Source: Mya arenaria (Eukaryota > Mollusca > Bivalvia > Myida > Myidae). Taken from it: 64,000 nt of DNA. The DNA lies in contig NC_069124.1 in assembly GCF_026914265.1 (NCBI RefSeq), forward strand, positions 89,680,628-89,744,627, given 5' to 3'. Shown piece by piece: positions 46,561 to 58,715 of the stretch. Both the position numbers and the translations under genes were made by a program. The stretch's first letter is position 1; every line of letters begins with the position of its first letter. Below the pieces are notes generated by a model. That model saw only the letters and a program-made list of their open reading frames with translations, did no database searches and had not been told where the DNA came from.

Positions 46561-47155
46561 AAAAACGTTGTTTTTTTGTAATTACATTTTCCATTATATA
46601 ACCTATTTAGGTCACCAGATCATTGATATGTTTTGTTATGTTATGCATGTCTGTTATTCATGTCGGAAAAAGGCTCATTGAATTAATGTTCCTTGGTATC
46701 ATTTACCCTACTTTAAATAAAGAGCTTGTATCGTGTTCCTTTAATATACGGATGCAACTGTTGGATGCTTATGAAATGTAACCATACTTTGATACTGTTT
46801 CACTAGAGTTCACAAATTTCAGAGAACAACATTGTTATTGTCTGTATTTATGTCGTTTACATGTATGAATGTCAAGAAAAATGTATGGACACCATAAAAG
46901 AAGGGCATTGACTCTATGCTTTAATGCACTGCCTCCGTTTATTCTGTAACCTTTGTTACGCTGGGATGAACCATAAATTTCACAACCTTTTGCATGTGGT
47001 GTTTTTTTTATAGATAACAAGTGTTTTATTGAAGGTGACACCACGTTCGCGGCGAGGAATGAATTCATATCTAGTGTGTATTGCATACAAATACAATGTT
47101 TCTAGCAGAAACGTATTAAACAAAATTTGACGGGAGCCGGACAAAACCTCCTATG

Positions 47156-47324
47156 GACAAAACCTCCCATGTACTTTTGACAAGGTGGAAAAAACATCCC
47201 TAACATTTTGAAATGGTGGTCAAAACATACCATCCTGGACATTATATCGCCATAATCGTTTGTCAGAATGAATACAAAGGTGAATTTCACGAATTATTAA
47301 AATATTTTTCAGGGAGGTTTTGTC
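47156..47324. mobile_element. Possible 169-bp MITE
   Basis: A perfect 13-bp inverted repeat, GACAAAACCTCCC at 47156-47168 and GGGAGGTTTTGTC at 47312-47324, with a third copy ACAAAACCTCCT just outside at 47140. Short and non-coding. No target duplication is evident. Confidence 0.4.
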
Positions 47325-47329
47325 ATGCA

Positions 47330-48286
47330 TTCGAATTTGTCAGAACTGGTTAAATAGTCTTGGCAATAGAGTACTCATTATTTATTTCCATCAGTAACAC
47401 TCATCGAACAGCATAACTCTATTACTTAAGATTAATGATTTTTTTATTATATATTACAAACACTCTTATTTAATATTGAAATTACATGCATACAATATTG
47501 AAGTATAAATTCAAAATAAAAACCTATACACATTATACAGTACATATGTTATATGCGCAACAACGCCTTGGAAATGCATTTCTTCGTTTGTATTATCTGC
47601 GTAACTATATATCTTTGTTATCTGCGTTTTATACAGTCCTGACATAAAAGGCCACGTCATAAATATGTTTTCACTTCCATTAAGAACTTGGCCCTTATGG
47701 GAGTCAGTTTTAATGACAAAGTATAAAGAAGATACATAGACACAAAGTAAACATGAATAATACATCAAGTTTAAAACCATACAGCACTATTTAGTGGCGG
47801 CTCCATGATTTAAAGGAAGAGGGGATGTAACACAACATCGCTACTGGCGCCCATTTCCTCGGAAACGAAACAGATAATATTTCACCCTCAAGACAATATT
47901 TGTTTATTTCTGTATGCAATTGTGTATTTTTATGTATGCAGTGCAATGAGTGCAAACCATTTCTACCACATCGTCATAAAACGTTAACTTGGCCATCATT
48001 TGTAGGTGGGAGGAGTTTGCCCAACCCTGGATCCGTCAGTGTCAATTGCGGCAGATAATTAATAGGTCTGATCTGATTGTAAACCACTGCGAACAGTTAG
48101 TTTTGATAATAATGTAAAATTGATAGCCTAAACCAGATACTATGCAGCTCTCATAAGTTGCACTTTCATAACTTTGCTTCGATGAACAGTTAAGCGATTC
48201 TCAAATGCGTACATTTTTTCCTGAAAAACAGCTAGTTCTGACGGAGTCCTGGCAACAAAAAGAGACGTTTGTACAGGTCGGGCTAT
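47330..48286. other. No gene recognised
   Basis: Between the LINE/MITE region and the 3' end of the 164-residue gene. Only short random frames. Confidence 0.4.
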
Positions 48287-48292
48287 TTTATT
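48287..48292 (-). terminator. Polyadenylation signal AATAAA
   Basis: Minus-strand AATAAA 128 bases past the stop at 48420-48422, consistent with the end of the two-exon gene. Confidence 0.5.
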
Positions 48293-48419
48293 CATATATC
48301 GATAAATCTATTGAAATACTTGTACAGTGAATAATGAATGTTAAGCATGCGATGTTTACGATGACATATATTCATTTAACCCTTACACGTGGACAAACTG
48401 TATCACTCCACGTGTATGT

Positions 48420-49297
48420 TCACAAATCTCGCGGCATGTGTTCCATATTCACGTGCAGTATGGCCTCTGGTTTCGTGCGTAGACTGACAGCCAGCGTCTC
48501 CAGGAAGCTCAGACTGTGTCTGTGCCGGAATGCCTCCGCCTCCGCGCATAGGAAGAGGATCGCCCTGGCGTCCGTGAAGCTCATCTCAAACCTGGTCAGT
48601 TCATCTAGCGTGTCCACAGCGCATATACGCTCGTTGTTTTGTATCCTTTCAACTATGCCATTGTAAAGAGTCTTCCTGTATTATTGATTAAGATGTTAAA
48701 AGGAAGATTAACAACATTTTTGACAACGTTAAAAATCATATGTCAATAATAATATTATCGATTATCAACTGGTCGCGATCTTTGCTGGCATCACTAGCAC
48801 AACATTCAGAACAGTCACAAGTTTTTCACCATGATAGTAACTTTTTCATAAAAAGGCAAATTTAATTTTCCCGCTTCTCGAAATGTTTGAGCGGCGGCCA
48901 CCGCCCCTGCCAACCCAGTCCCTACGCTTCTGGATATGCCATCTTACATTCAATTAGTTAGTATAAGACATAAGGAAAGTGAAAAAATATAATATTGTAC
49001 ATGACTTTTTTATATTCTACTTTTTAAGGCAAACGCGCGCATATAAATATGTAATTACCTGTCTTTCCAAGATACACTTACGGCGTCACCATGCGGGTAA
49101 AAGTATGTGTATAGGCACTTGTGGGAAAGTTCCGTCATGAGGACACTCATCCTGTCCGTGACGTCCCTGTGGTCGGCTAGAACTATGAGATGGACGCGAG
49201 GCTGGAAATTTGACCGCTTGTCAAACTGGTAAAACCATTCCCTCGCCTCCGAGGTGCTCGTGAAATAGTCGTGTCCGTCGGTTATACCATTTGACAT
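48420..49297 (-). CDS. Two-exon gene, 164-residue protein of unknown family
   Basis: Exon 1 runs 49297-49059 (ATG start; ends GACAG with donor GTAATT); exon 2 runs 48675-48420 (acceptor TACAG, stop TGA). The split codon AG+G restores Arg at the join, so phases agree. The protein begins MSNGITDGHDYF and has a beta-strand-like stretch PRVHLIVLADHRD (about 33-45) followed by a helix, a Cys/Tyr-rich KCLYTYFYPHGD (about 59-70), then a helical second half (LDELTRFEMSFTDARAIL, AEAEAFRHRHSLSFLETLAV). No signal peptide or membrane segment is seen. Codon use is GC-rich in third positions compared with flanking DNA, as in the other real exons here. I do not recognise the family. Further upstream exons are possible, but the ATG is a good start. 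Confidence 0.7.
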
Positions 49298-49899
49298 AGC
49301 TGGTTATTTAGTATAGACGCACATTTTCTCACGTCATTTTTGTCATGGTAACAACGTCAGAAGCAGTGAAACGCCATGACGTCTGATAAAAAAAGGCTTC
49401 ATGGTTTAGTTATCATGAGATGCCCCACAAATTCAATGACATTGCCGCATTATAGCATCCCGAAGCTCACAATGTTCTATTCCTAGTTTAGTTTAGACAT
49501 ATCTTCGTACGACTATTTATTGGATGTAAACATGAACTGAGGGATCATTCATCCCCAAAAGCATGTATTAAAACTTAATGTTAATTATCTGGCAGTACTT
49601 TGCGCTGCTATTTTTTCTCACAATGACCTTGAGGTACTGTTTCAGTGACAAATCTTACAAAGAGTCATCAATTATGTTCAAGGCAATTTAATTATAAGCG
49701 AGAAGAGAACACTTTAAGCATCCGATGTTATCGATTTCCCCTCCAGGATCGTTTGAGCTCGTCACACATTCCAATACGGCACTAATTGGCATGGACGCGA
49801 CGTCACGGGCCCTTAGTCGATATGGAATACTTCTTAGGAAAAACACATTTATGAGCTTTTATTATGATTTTATTTCGTTAATCTAATTGGTGTGTGCAG
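49298..49899. promoter_or_regulatory. Candidate shared promoter region between divergent genes
   Basis: About 600 bp between the start codon of the minus-strand 164-residue gene and the first plus-strand exon at 49900. It contains GCGACGTCAC near 49798, a CRE-like element, in a locally GC-richer patch. Promoter function is inferred from position only. Confidence 0.3.
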
Positions 49900-51933
49900 A
49901 TTTAACCGAGACGCGACCGCCGTCCGTCAACACCGCTAAAGCAGCCCACTGGGACGTGCTCTCGCCACGTTTGCTGTTGCCCGAGACTGGCTTATGTAAG
50001 GTCTGCTGCTTTAAATGATTGTTTTAGTGGATCAATGATCCCCCTTGTCTGTAGGATAAATGTTGCAGTGTGTGATTTCTTTTGTAAATTCTTGATTCTA
50101 TGGCTCACGGTAAAGTGCTGAAATTGATCTGAAGTTTACTTAAAAACATTTATTCTTTGTTTTCTCGAGGGATTTCAAATGGAATATTAACAATATTTCC
50201 ATGAAGGGATTATTGTCGAATCTCACAACAGCAACCTTTGATGTGACAGAATAATCGTTATTAGATCAATGAACTATAGAGTAGTAGACATCCGATTGGA
50301 TTCACCTCTTAATTGTGTTGAATGCATATAAAATATATATGCTCGGATTGTGATCGATGTTTCTGTCGGAACAGGCGTCGTTAGCATCTGCTGAGGACAC
50401 TTTGACAGGAGCCAGATGCAGACGACCTGGGCTGCATTGTTACGAGCTGGTGACTTACGGGAGTAGAGCGTCATCATTTAGCTGAACTGAATCAGTTTAA
50501 ATATGATGGAAATTATTAATGATATTTTCTCGAAACTACTGTCATGGAGGGTTTTCATGCTGCGGGTCCAATAATACAGTACTGTTATTGTAGTAGAAGA
50601 TGGATTAAACTCGGTCGTTTAATGTTCTGAATTTTAATAAAAGTTCGTATACGTTCGTATAAGGAATGGCAAACGAGACATTGTGTAAACAGGGACATTT
50701 ATCAGGAGATACTCTTCTCCAACTAGACATGTCAGCGCAGTTTTATCCAAGCCAAAGAAGGGAATCTGCGGTAACTGTTGCCGGTGCGGTAATAACGAGA
50801 CAAATGACATATTTGTAAAGAAATGTGTGACATTAAAGTACAATAGGTCTGAGACACTTTTAACACAGATGCCGAGAAGTAATGGCGCTCCGGATCGCTA
50901 TGGACGGTTTCAAGGAGACACCATACAGCAGTCTGCAAACAGCGAAATTGACCATAAAACATGTGGTAAAAGTGGAGAGTTGGTCGTTGAAATGAAATCA
51001 GAAAACGTTGAATCGCCTGCACTGTTGTCAACAGACACACCGAAGTCGGCGTTTGATGAACACCTGAGTGTTCAGCGGGCCTCGGTGTCGAGGAATTCTA
51101 TCAGCTGCCAGAGCGCCCAGCGGACCCAGCCGTCTGTCCCTGCGGGGTATGCCACCCCGCCACGCCGAAAGGCGTCAAACGCCGTTTGGAGGGCGGGGGT
51201 ATCACTCAGCATGGGCACCCCGCCTCGCCCTGGGAATAAACTCCACCCTTTGGGATGCCGGCCAATTCAACACAACTGCCGTAGTCAGACTTCTCTCGAC
51301 TCAGTGTCCATGCCGGAATCATCAAAAAACTGCTTGCAGGTAAATATTTGATGGCTGTGTCGAAATAATCATATTTCCTCTATAAAAAAAAACATGAACA
51401 ATTATTACACCTCATTTTGACGAAGCTTTTTATAGTAATAATGTCATGATAACTCAATTGTGGGAACAGTTCCCTTAATTAATCGAGGTTCAAATAAACA
51501 ATGATGCGCGACGTTACCTTAAAACTCGCACTGGCATTGCTCGGTAATTACTGAGGCAAATCAAAGTAATAAGAGCACTTACAAGAGTGCAATATGATGT
51601 ATTCAGTCCCAACACCATAGAGTCTATTCTACTTAATTATGTAATATATCACAGCCTCTTTAGCCGTCGACTAGCCGACGTAGTGGTGGGTGAACGCGTG
51701 CATATATCTTGCACGCCCGCACACTACATGTGAGAGCGAAGGTTACGGCAAGGCTACATGGCATCCCATAGGAACCACGGGAACCAATGCTGTTGTTTTT
51801 TTCTCAGTTGAACAAGGAACCCATTTCGACCGAAAACGGCATTAATGGTTTGACCAAACCTCGACTTTTTTCGAAGAAACAAAACAAACCCAACTCAACC
51901 CTGGCGAAGGGTAGACAAGGTCCGGGTAGACAA
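49900..51933 (+). CDS. 5' exons of an unrecognised disordered protein
   Basis: Three exons: 49900 to 49995 or 50000 (acceptor TGTGTGCAG; donor GTAAGG or GTCTGC), 50869-51339 (acceptor TAACACAG, donor GTAAAT) and 51808 to about 51933 (acceptor TTTTTTCTCAG, donor uncertain). The second starts with ATG right after its acceptor and is open for 157 codons; phase 0 carries into the third. If the first exon uses the GTAAGG donor it is 5' UTR and translation starts at 50869; if it uses the other, its open frame joins in phase. The product is low in hydrophobic residues and rich in Ser, Pro, Arg and Lys, with basic-proline stretches (TPPRRKASNAV, MGTPPRPGN), and looks intrinsically disordered. No domain recognised. 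The exon at 61230 may be its continuation. Confidence 0.55.
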
Positions 51934-52435
51934 GTGACAGGAAGTCAATATCCTAATATATATATACGCTTTGACATTACATCAGATAGGGGAGACAACT
52001 CACTCATCCGTCAGATAACCACACACTCGATTTAATGTCTCTGTAAAGAGAGTTAGTGGCATATTGCAAATCCTCGTTCAAATTGTATTTCTGTGTGTAA
52101 ATCCATACACAATCATTAATTAACAACCGTATATATGGACATACAATAGTTAGCCTAAACTATTGTACTAGTCTTTTAAACTATTTTTAAATTTAGACTT
52201 CATCAAAACATCCATGGGAATGCGTTAAAGTATGCTTAAGACATGTTCTGTCTATAGTCAAATCATATCAATCAGCGTTTATTCTCTCATTATACCATAT
52301 ATTAATGTATGGCAAATGAGTTTTATACAATATACATGTACATTCATGGTTTGGCGGCAGTTTTATGCTTGAATTCAGAATGTGTTACCCAGCATAGGAT
52401 ATCGTAGAGTCATAAATTTGACTTGCAGTCTAACT
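51934..52435 (+). other. Probable intron, nothing recognised
   Basis: AT-rich sequence past the exon at 51808. No repeat or further exon recognised. Confidence 0.35.
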
Positions 52436-52560
52436 GACTGGTATATATACATACACATTTACATATATACACAGATACACATATACTCTTACATACACAC
52501 ATACATACCCACACACACACGCAACCATTAATACAAACCAGACAACGAATCAAACAGATA
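52436..52560. repeat. TA/CA-rich simple repeat
   Basis: A degenerate (TA)n(CA)n-type microsatellite: runs of ATACATACACAT and ACACACACAC. Confidence 0.85.
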
Positions 52561-52564
52561 CAGA

Positions 52565-53640
52565 TAGGTATGATATTGACGTGGATGCTGAGTTTACAGA
52601 ATCTGAGTTGAAAGTGTTGTGTTTGCACAAAATAATTATAAAAGTCCTGCTTATTGCCAAACTATTTAAAAACTCGTTCGACATAACATCTCATATGTTA
52701 CTAAATTTCAACAACAAACTATTCAACGATGTCGTTTTTCCAGAGAACTGGGACGAGGGTATCATTGTTCCAATATTCAAAGGCGAGGCTTGTTAGGCAG
52801 AGAACTTTCGCGAAATCAATAATATATCAGCGAAAATATACTCAAAGTTACTTGTAAACAGACAAATTAAGTGGTTGACTTTTACATATCTAACTCAAGG
52901 GTGGATGTAGCTTTCTCGTTCAAATATTTAGGTGGGCTTCTTTTAAAAAATGGAAACCGGCTTCGGACTCAGCAAAGAGTCGTTCTCACTCTATAGCCTG
53001 TTTGCTGTTTACAATAATCTGGACCACCCGGTCAGTAATATAATTGAATTGTTCAACTCACTTTTACTACCAACATTTAATTATGGGGCAGAAATATGGG
53101 GCTAACATGAAGGAGCGGATTTCGAAAATATACATTCTGAATTTGTCGCAAAATTAGGTATGAGACGCCCTACTAATCTTGAAACTCTCTACGGTGAACT
53201 TGGTAAAATACCTATGTCAGTTCACAGAAAACTATAAATGATTAAATACTGGATCAAACTAATCACATTGAATGACAATTCTATAAAATATAAAACATGT
53301 AACATGCTCAAAACTGACACAGAAAACGAACTTAACTTTAAGGCCTATAACTGGGCATATAAAGTTAAACAAATTCTAACTGAATACGGGCTTGGCTAGT
53401 TTTTGGGGAATCAGTTTTAAATGCTTATGGATTCAAGTGTTATAAAACAATATCATCACAGTTGGTATGCATCGATTAATAACTCCAGGCGCATTGAAAC
53501 GTAATGTCAATATAAACATAATATATTTTCAATTATGCATAGAAAACTATACCGATGCACAAAAGATTATGTAACGACTGTATCATTTGTCATTGATACG
53601 CCCCAAATATTTAGTATTAAGAACCAAATCCTTTATATTG
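52565..53640 (+). mobile_element. LINE fragment, second type, decayed
   Basis: The frame at 52581-52796 reads LLNFNNKLFNDVVFPENWD then GIIVPIFKG, the start of the reverse-transcriptase fingers (usually F-x-x-x-P-x-x-W-x-x-GIIVPIFK). Broken frames beyond hold FKYLGGLLLKNG and the TYVSS / IKYW-type tail blocks near 52925-53260. Many stops. The order of blocks fits an RTE/L1-like LINE and differs from the family at 45.2 and 59.0 kb. The endonuclease is absent. Confidence 0.6.
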
Positions 53641-53802
53641 TTTTGCTCTTCATTTAAAACAATATGTTGCCTAAATTCATGTCTCTAAAGGATTTGAATA
53701 GGTCTCGAATTTAATTGATGCTCTCATAAATTCAATTGGAGCCCTCTTTGATTGAATTAAAGATTGTATAACACGTTATTACAATTATATTAATCACTCT
53801 CG

Positions 53803-53970
53803 TTGGCACGATGTTACGCGAGAGGATGGTCTTGTGTTGTTGGAAAACCAGGAGTACTCGGGGAAACCCTACTTGTCCGGTTTGGTGGCCACAAACCAAT
53901 CTCACATGACATGCCCAGGCCGGTAATCGAGCCCAACCACTGCGCTAACCGGACAAGACCTATTAGAGTG
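53803..53970. repeat. Dispersed repeat fragment
   Basis: A GC-richer block with CTTGTCCGGTTTGGTGGCC and its partial inverse CTAACCGGACAAG at the other end (about 53872 and 53945). The style is that of a dispersed molluscan repeat. A reading frame crosses it (53803-54225), but no splice or domain evidence supports a gene. Confidence 0.4.
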
Positions 53971-54777
53971 TATTTAGATTTGGTGATCCATAGAAATGGG
54001 GTTATGTTGAATGAAGTCCGCTCAAATGTTTGCCATATTGGTAGGTCACCTTCCCCGAGGGCTCTTCAAGTTTTACTGGTCAAACATCTTTGTCCTGCGT
54101 TCCGCAATAATGTATGTATGCAGGCGACAGCGGCATTCCAAAATCATTGCTTGTTGAATTTCTACAGTGAACAGTGGAATGCCAAGGTTCTAGAGGTTTA
54201 TGAATATTTCATACTGAGCGACTGAGTCAATATGTTTTATGCAATTAGATCATCGTATCTGTAGGGCCCTGGAACAATCTATAGCGAGGAAATTGCCAAG
54301 TATTGGTTCATATTACCTGTGAGTCGATGAAATGGAACGGAAATATACCGAATAAAGAACAATTACAGCATATCCATTCTTCTATCATGGTCTCTAGGGT
54401 ATTCCGTAAAATTGGCCCTGAAAGGTACAAGCGCTTCTAAAAGCGGGCTGAATTTAGATTAGCAATCGGAATGTTGAGTGCGACAAGCTACAGGACAGAA
54501 GGATATAGTTGTTTATGCATTACTTGTGAGATTCGTGGAGACAGTTGTGTCGGCACTCTGTGCTATGTGCGACGATCGTGGCCATGACGCGCCAACAAAA
54601 GGTAAGACTTACCGAAGTGTTGTCAAAAATAATTCCCGTCGTTCAGTTTAATGACTAATTCGGTGACTGTTGCGGTTAGCAAACTGAATTATTAATCTAT
54701 TTTCGAGAAAATAAAATGAAGAATTTAAGAGAGTTCGATTATCGCATTGAATGATAGTCATTTCCGACCGAAAGTAT

Positions 54778-54895
54778 AACTGCACCCATCAAATATATGA
54801 CAGTGTCGACCGAGCCTATAACTCGCCCATCAGCTATCTATACTGTCAGTGTCGACCGAGCCTATAACTCGCCCATCAGCTATCTATATGACATG
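54778..54895. repeat. About 52-bp tandem duplication
   Basis: Two to two and a half copies share GTGTCGACCGAGCCTATAAC and TCGCCCATCAGCTATCTATA. Confidence 0.85.
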
Positions 54896-55186
54896 TGTGT
54901 ATGCCCATCGTATTCCATTGATTAAAATTAGGCACAATTAAATAGAGGATACTTGTTCGTTTCACATCGTTATATATTTCACCGAGTGAGCAACAAAAGC
55001 TATATTTCACGAGTGGGGCAGCGTCGAGTGAAATATTCACTTTTGGTGTTCACGAGGTGAAATATATTGCGAAATAAACCTTTATTTTTATTTTTAATGT
55101 ATGCATAAAAACGATATCAAATGACATTTAGATGCATTTTTTAGAAAAGCGCGCCAAATTGTATGCGCATTTCGTAAATGGCGTCG

Positions 55187-55485
55187 TTGAATATAAGTAT
55201 CTTCCATGGCCGCTCGTGTAAGATAGGTTCATTCCGGCCCGAGCGTAGGGTGTTTTGTGGAAACGAGGTTTACCGAGTTTCCGCAAAACACCCTGCGCGA
55301 GGGTCGGGATAAACATTTCTCCCACCTCAGATTATAATTATCTTCCATGGCCGAGAGTGTAAGATAGGTTCATTCCGACCCGAGCGTAGGGTGTTTTGCG
55401 GAAACGAGGTTTACCGAGTTTTCGCAAAACACCCTGCAGGAGGGTCGGGATAAACCTATCTTACACGAGCGGCTATGGTAGATGC
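55187..55485. mobile_element. Two adjacent foldback hairpins (H1, H2)
   Basis: Two nearly identical hairpins of about 130 bp. Stem arms AGGGTGTTTTGCGGAAAC and its partner (H1 has TG for CG) enclose the palindromic loop GAGGTTTACCGAG; outer arms are TATCTTCCATGGCCG and CGGCTATGGTAGATG. A partial MITE end (TTCTCCCACCTCAG) lies between them. Confidence 0.75.
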
Positions 55486-55932
55486 TTTTTCTCCCACCTC
55501 AGTTAAACAAAATTAAGTAAAAATATATTTTTTTGCCAGAACTCTTTTGTGCTTAGTGAAAATAATTGCGTACGGATATGCAATAATTCGTGGTTGTCAT
55601 GGATATTCGCGCAGTGATTCAGAGTATGTAAATGGTCTGATCGGTCTTTAAATAGTTTTAAGAAGAGTGAAGCATTATTTCTTGAATGGTGCGTGAAAAC
55701 TGTTTTATGGTGACATTTGAAGCGAGAAATAATTAACTCGCGTTCTAAATATTGCCACCAGACAAGGTTTCCATGATGCGCTACAGACAACAGTCTTCAA
55801 CAAGGGAGGTAATTACAATTTGGTGACCATTAAAAGAAGTTCCATACGGGCATTTTATCTTCGCCCGTGGGCAAGATAAGATTTTCTAGCATGGTTAAAT
55901 TAATGGATCTACTTATCTGAGGTGGGAGAAAA
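55486..55932 (+). mobile_element. MITE copy B
   Basis: Complete, 447 bp, with ends TTTTTCTCCCACCTCAG and CTGAGGTGGGAGAAAA. It abuts the inverted copy C, so together they form a palindrome centred near 55930. Confidence 0.8.
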
Positions 55933-56358
55933 GTAGATCCAATAATTTAAGCATGCTAGAAAATCTTATCTTGCCCACGGGCGAAGATAAAATGCCCGTA
56001 TGGAACTTCTTTTAATGGTCACCACATTGTAATTACCTCCCTTGTTGAAGACTGTCGTCAGTAGCATCAAGGAAATCTTGTCTTATGGTAATATTTAGAA
56101 TGCTGATTAATTATTGCTCGCTTCAAATGTTACCATAAAACAGTTTTCACGCACCATTTAAGAAATAATGCTTCATTCTCCTTAGAACTATTTAAAAATA
56201 CCGATTTGACTTTTAACATTAACTGGATCACTGCGCGGATATCCATGACAACCACGTGCTATCGCATATCCATACGCAATTATTTTCACTAAGCACAAAA
56301 GAGTTCCAGCAAAAAAAACAACATTTTTACTTAATTTTGTTTAACTGAAGTTGGAGTA
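55933..56358 (-). mobile_element. MITE copy C (inverted)
   Basis: Inverted relative to copy B and highly similar over about 425 bp. The inner ends meet at a short spacer (GTAGATCCAATAATTTAAGC). The outer end reads TTTAACTGAAGTTGGAG, a mutated TIR. Confidence 0.8.
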
Positions 56359-56509
56359 TAAGTATCTTCCATGGCCGAGAGTGTAAGATAGGTTCATTCC
56401 GACCCGAGCGTAGGGTATTTTGCGGAAACGAGGTTTACCGAGTTTCCGCAAAACACCCTGCGCGAGGGTCGGGATAAACCTATCTTACACGAGCGGCTAT
56501 GGTAGATGC
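56359..56509. mobile_element. Foldback hairpin H3
   Basis: Same hairpin family as H1 and H2, with intact arms and the loop GAGGTTTACCGAG. Joins MITE copies C and D. Confidence 0.75.
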
Positions 56510-56941
56510 TTTTCTCCCACCTCAGTTAAACAAAATTAAGCAAAAATGTATTTTTTGCAGGAACACTTTTGTGCATAATTGCGTACGGATATGCAATAAT
56601 TCGTGGTTGTCATGGATATTCGCGCAGTGTTTCAGAGTATGTAAATGTTCTGATCGGTCTTTAAATAGTTCTAAGAAGAGTGAAGCATTATTTCTTGAAT
56701 GGTGCGTGAAAAATGTTTTCTGGTGACATTTGAAGCGAGAAATAATTAACTCCCGTTCTAAATATTGCCACCAGACAAGGTTTCCTTGATGCGCTACAGA
56801 CGACAGTCTTCAACAAGGGAGGTAATTACAATGTGGTGACCATTAAGTTCCATACGGGCATTTTATCTTCGCCCGTGGGCAAGATAAGAATTTCTAGCAT
56901 GGTTAAATTAATGGATCTACTTATCTGAGGTGGGAGAAAAA
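56510..56941 (+). mobile_element. MITE copy D
   Basis: Same orientation as B, about 432 bp, both TIRs present. It lacks about 20 bp around GTGCATAATTGCG compared with B. Confidence 0.8.
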
Positions 56942-57236
56942 AGCATCTACCATAGCCGCTCGTGTAAGATAGGTTCATCCCGACCCTCGCGCAGGGTGTT
57001 TTGCCGAAACTCGGTAAACCTCGTTTCCGCAAAACACCCTACGCCCGGGTCAGAATGAATCTATCTTACACTCTCGGCCATGGAAGATACTTATAATCTG
57101 AGGTGGGAGAAATGTTTATCCCGACCCTCGCGCAGGGTGTTTTGCGGAAACTCGGTAAACCTCGTTTCCGCAAAACACCCTACGCTCGGGTCGGAATGAA
57201 CCTATCTTACACTCTCGGCCATGGAAGATACTTATA
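56942..57236. mobile_element. Two foldback hairpins, inverted (H4, H5)
   Basis: The hairpins read in the opposite sense to H1-H3 (CTCGGTAAACCTC loop), again with a MITE TIR remnant (CTGAGGTGGGAGAAA) between them near 57100. Confidence 0.75.
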
Positions 57237-57565
57237 CTCCCACCTCAGTTAAACAAAATTAAGTAAAAATGTTTTTTTTTGCTGGAACTCTTTTGTGCTT
57301 AGTGAAAATAATTGCGTATGGATATGCAATATTTCGTGGTTGTCATGGATATGCGCACAGTGATTCAGATTATGTTAATAATCAAATCGGTCTAACGAGA
57401 GTGAAGCATTATTTCTTGAATGGTGCGTGAAAACTGTTTTATGGTGACATTTGAAGCGAGAAATAATTAAATAACGTTCTCAATATTGCCACAAGACAAG
57501 GTTTCAATGATGCTACAGTCGACAGTCTTCAACAAGGGAGGTAATTACAAGTAATTACTAGTTCC
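57237..57565 (+). mobile_element. MITE copy E (3' truncated)
   Basis: Begins with the TIR core CCCACCTCAGTTAAAC and matches B and D up to GGAGGTAATTACAA, where the similarity stops. The right end is missing. Confidence 0.75.
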
Positions 57566-58394
57566 ACTAGTTGACATACCACTGTAGAATGGTCAGTTCT
57601 TTCAAAAGTATAACTTAAAGGGTAATCATATACATTGAAGCAGCAAAATTGTAAGTAGCAAAATATACAAGGGAATAACAGATTTGTACATCGATGTATA
57701 GTTGTTAAAAAAACAACAACTTAATATTAATTAAAATTAATATAGCTTGATAGGAAAAAACTTTGGAAAGTATTTCTTAGAGGAGGTATTATACGTATCA
57801 TGTTATTTTGATATTACACCTATCACTGTAAAAATGTCAATTGAAAAAGTAAAGTCGTAACACCCAAACAAAATACTTGCTGAAAGATAAACACAAGTAG
57901 TTATAGACAGATGGATAGACTTATTTTAGTAAGGAACGCACATACATGGACATTTAAAATAAACAAAATGTATAGTAAATAACATTATACATACATGATA
58001 TTATCAATAGCCATGACAGGCACACCGAACCAAGGATGATACAAAAAGATAAAAACTATTATTTCCATTGTGGTCCTTTGTTTTGCTGGCATGGCATAGG
58101 GAGGCATTGCATATTTAAGTAATAATATAGCTGTACTCGAAATTGCACAAATATATTAAAAGTTAGTCTTTATGCATTAAAATAAATATTTCATTAGTTG
58201 TATCACATTCATTATACATAATAAGTTATAAGTTTAGAAAGATATATAATTATCACATTGTAGTATGAATATGACAGTATGTAGTACTTATAAAATGGGA
58301 GGATACGTTAAAATAGTTCCTTTACTGAAAATCTTTAAATAAAAAAATGAAAAAAAAACTTTATTAAAATCCTGCCTTTTAATAGCATAACTAA
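57566..58394. other. AT-rich, nothing recognised
   Basis: No gene, repeat family or long frame. Confidence 0.4.
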
Positions 58395-58715
58395 TTATGC
58401 CAAATTATTTAAAAAAAGGTTCTTTATTAGCAATTTAAAATCAGGTAATTTCTTAATCTGTGCTATACGAGATGGCAATTTGTTCCATAAGGAAATGCCA
58501 GAAAAGAAGAAGGACTTGAACCAAAAACCTTTGACTTCTGGAACAGCATAAGCCCCTTTCTGACATAACCTTGTCCTATGTGTGTGTACAGTATCTTTGG
58601 AGATAAAATTGTCTCCCATATAGTCCGGGGCTATGCCATTTTTTATTCTAAAGACATGACCCAAAATAATCTGGTCTTGTATGTGTTCGACAGATGTTAT
58701 ATAAATTTGAAACAA
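58395..58715 (-). mobile_element. LINE reverse-transcriptase C-terminus
   Basis: A clean frame of 106 codons reads FRIKNGIAPDYM, HRTRLCQKGAYAVPE and SGISLWNKLPSRI. These are the closing blocks of CR1/Jockey-clade LINE ORF2 proteins (NNIAPxYL, TR, W-NSLP). Its longer undamaged frame suggests it is younger than its neighbour at 59.0 kb. Confidence 0.7.

Noticed and set aside
53803-54225. 140-codon plus-strand frame as a gene
   Set aside because: It starts inside a dispersed repeat block, has no recognisable domain and no convincing splice sites.
58395-58715. 106-codon frame as a host gene
   Set aside because: It matches the C-terminal blocks of LINE reverse transcriptases.
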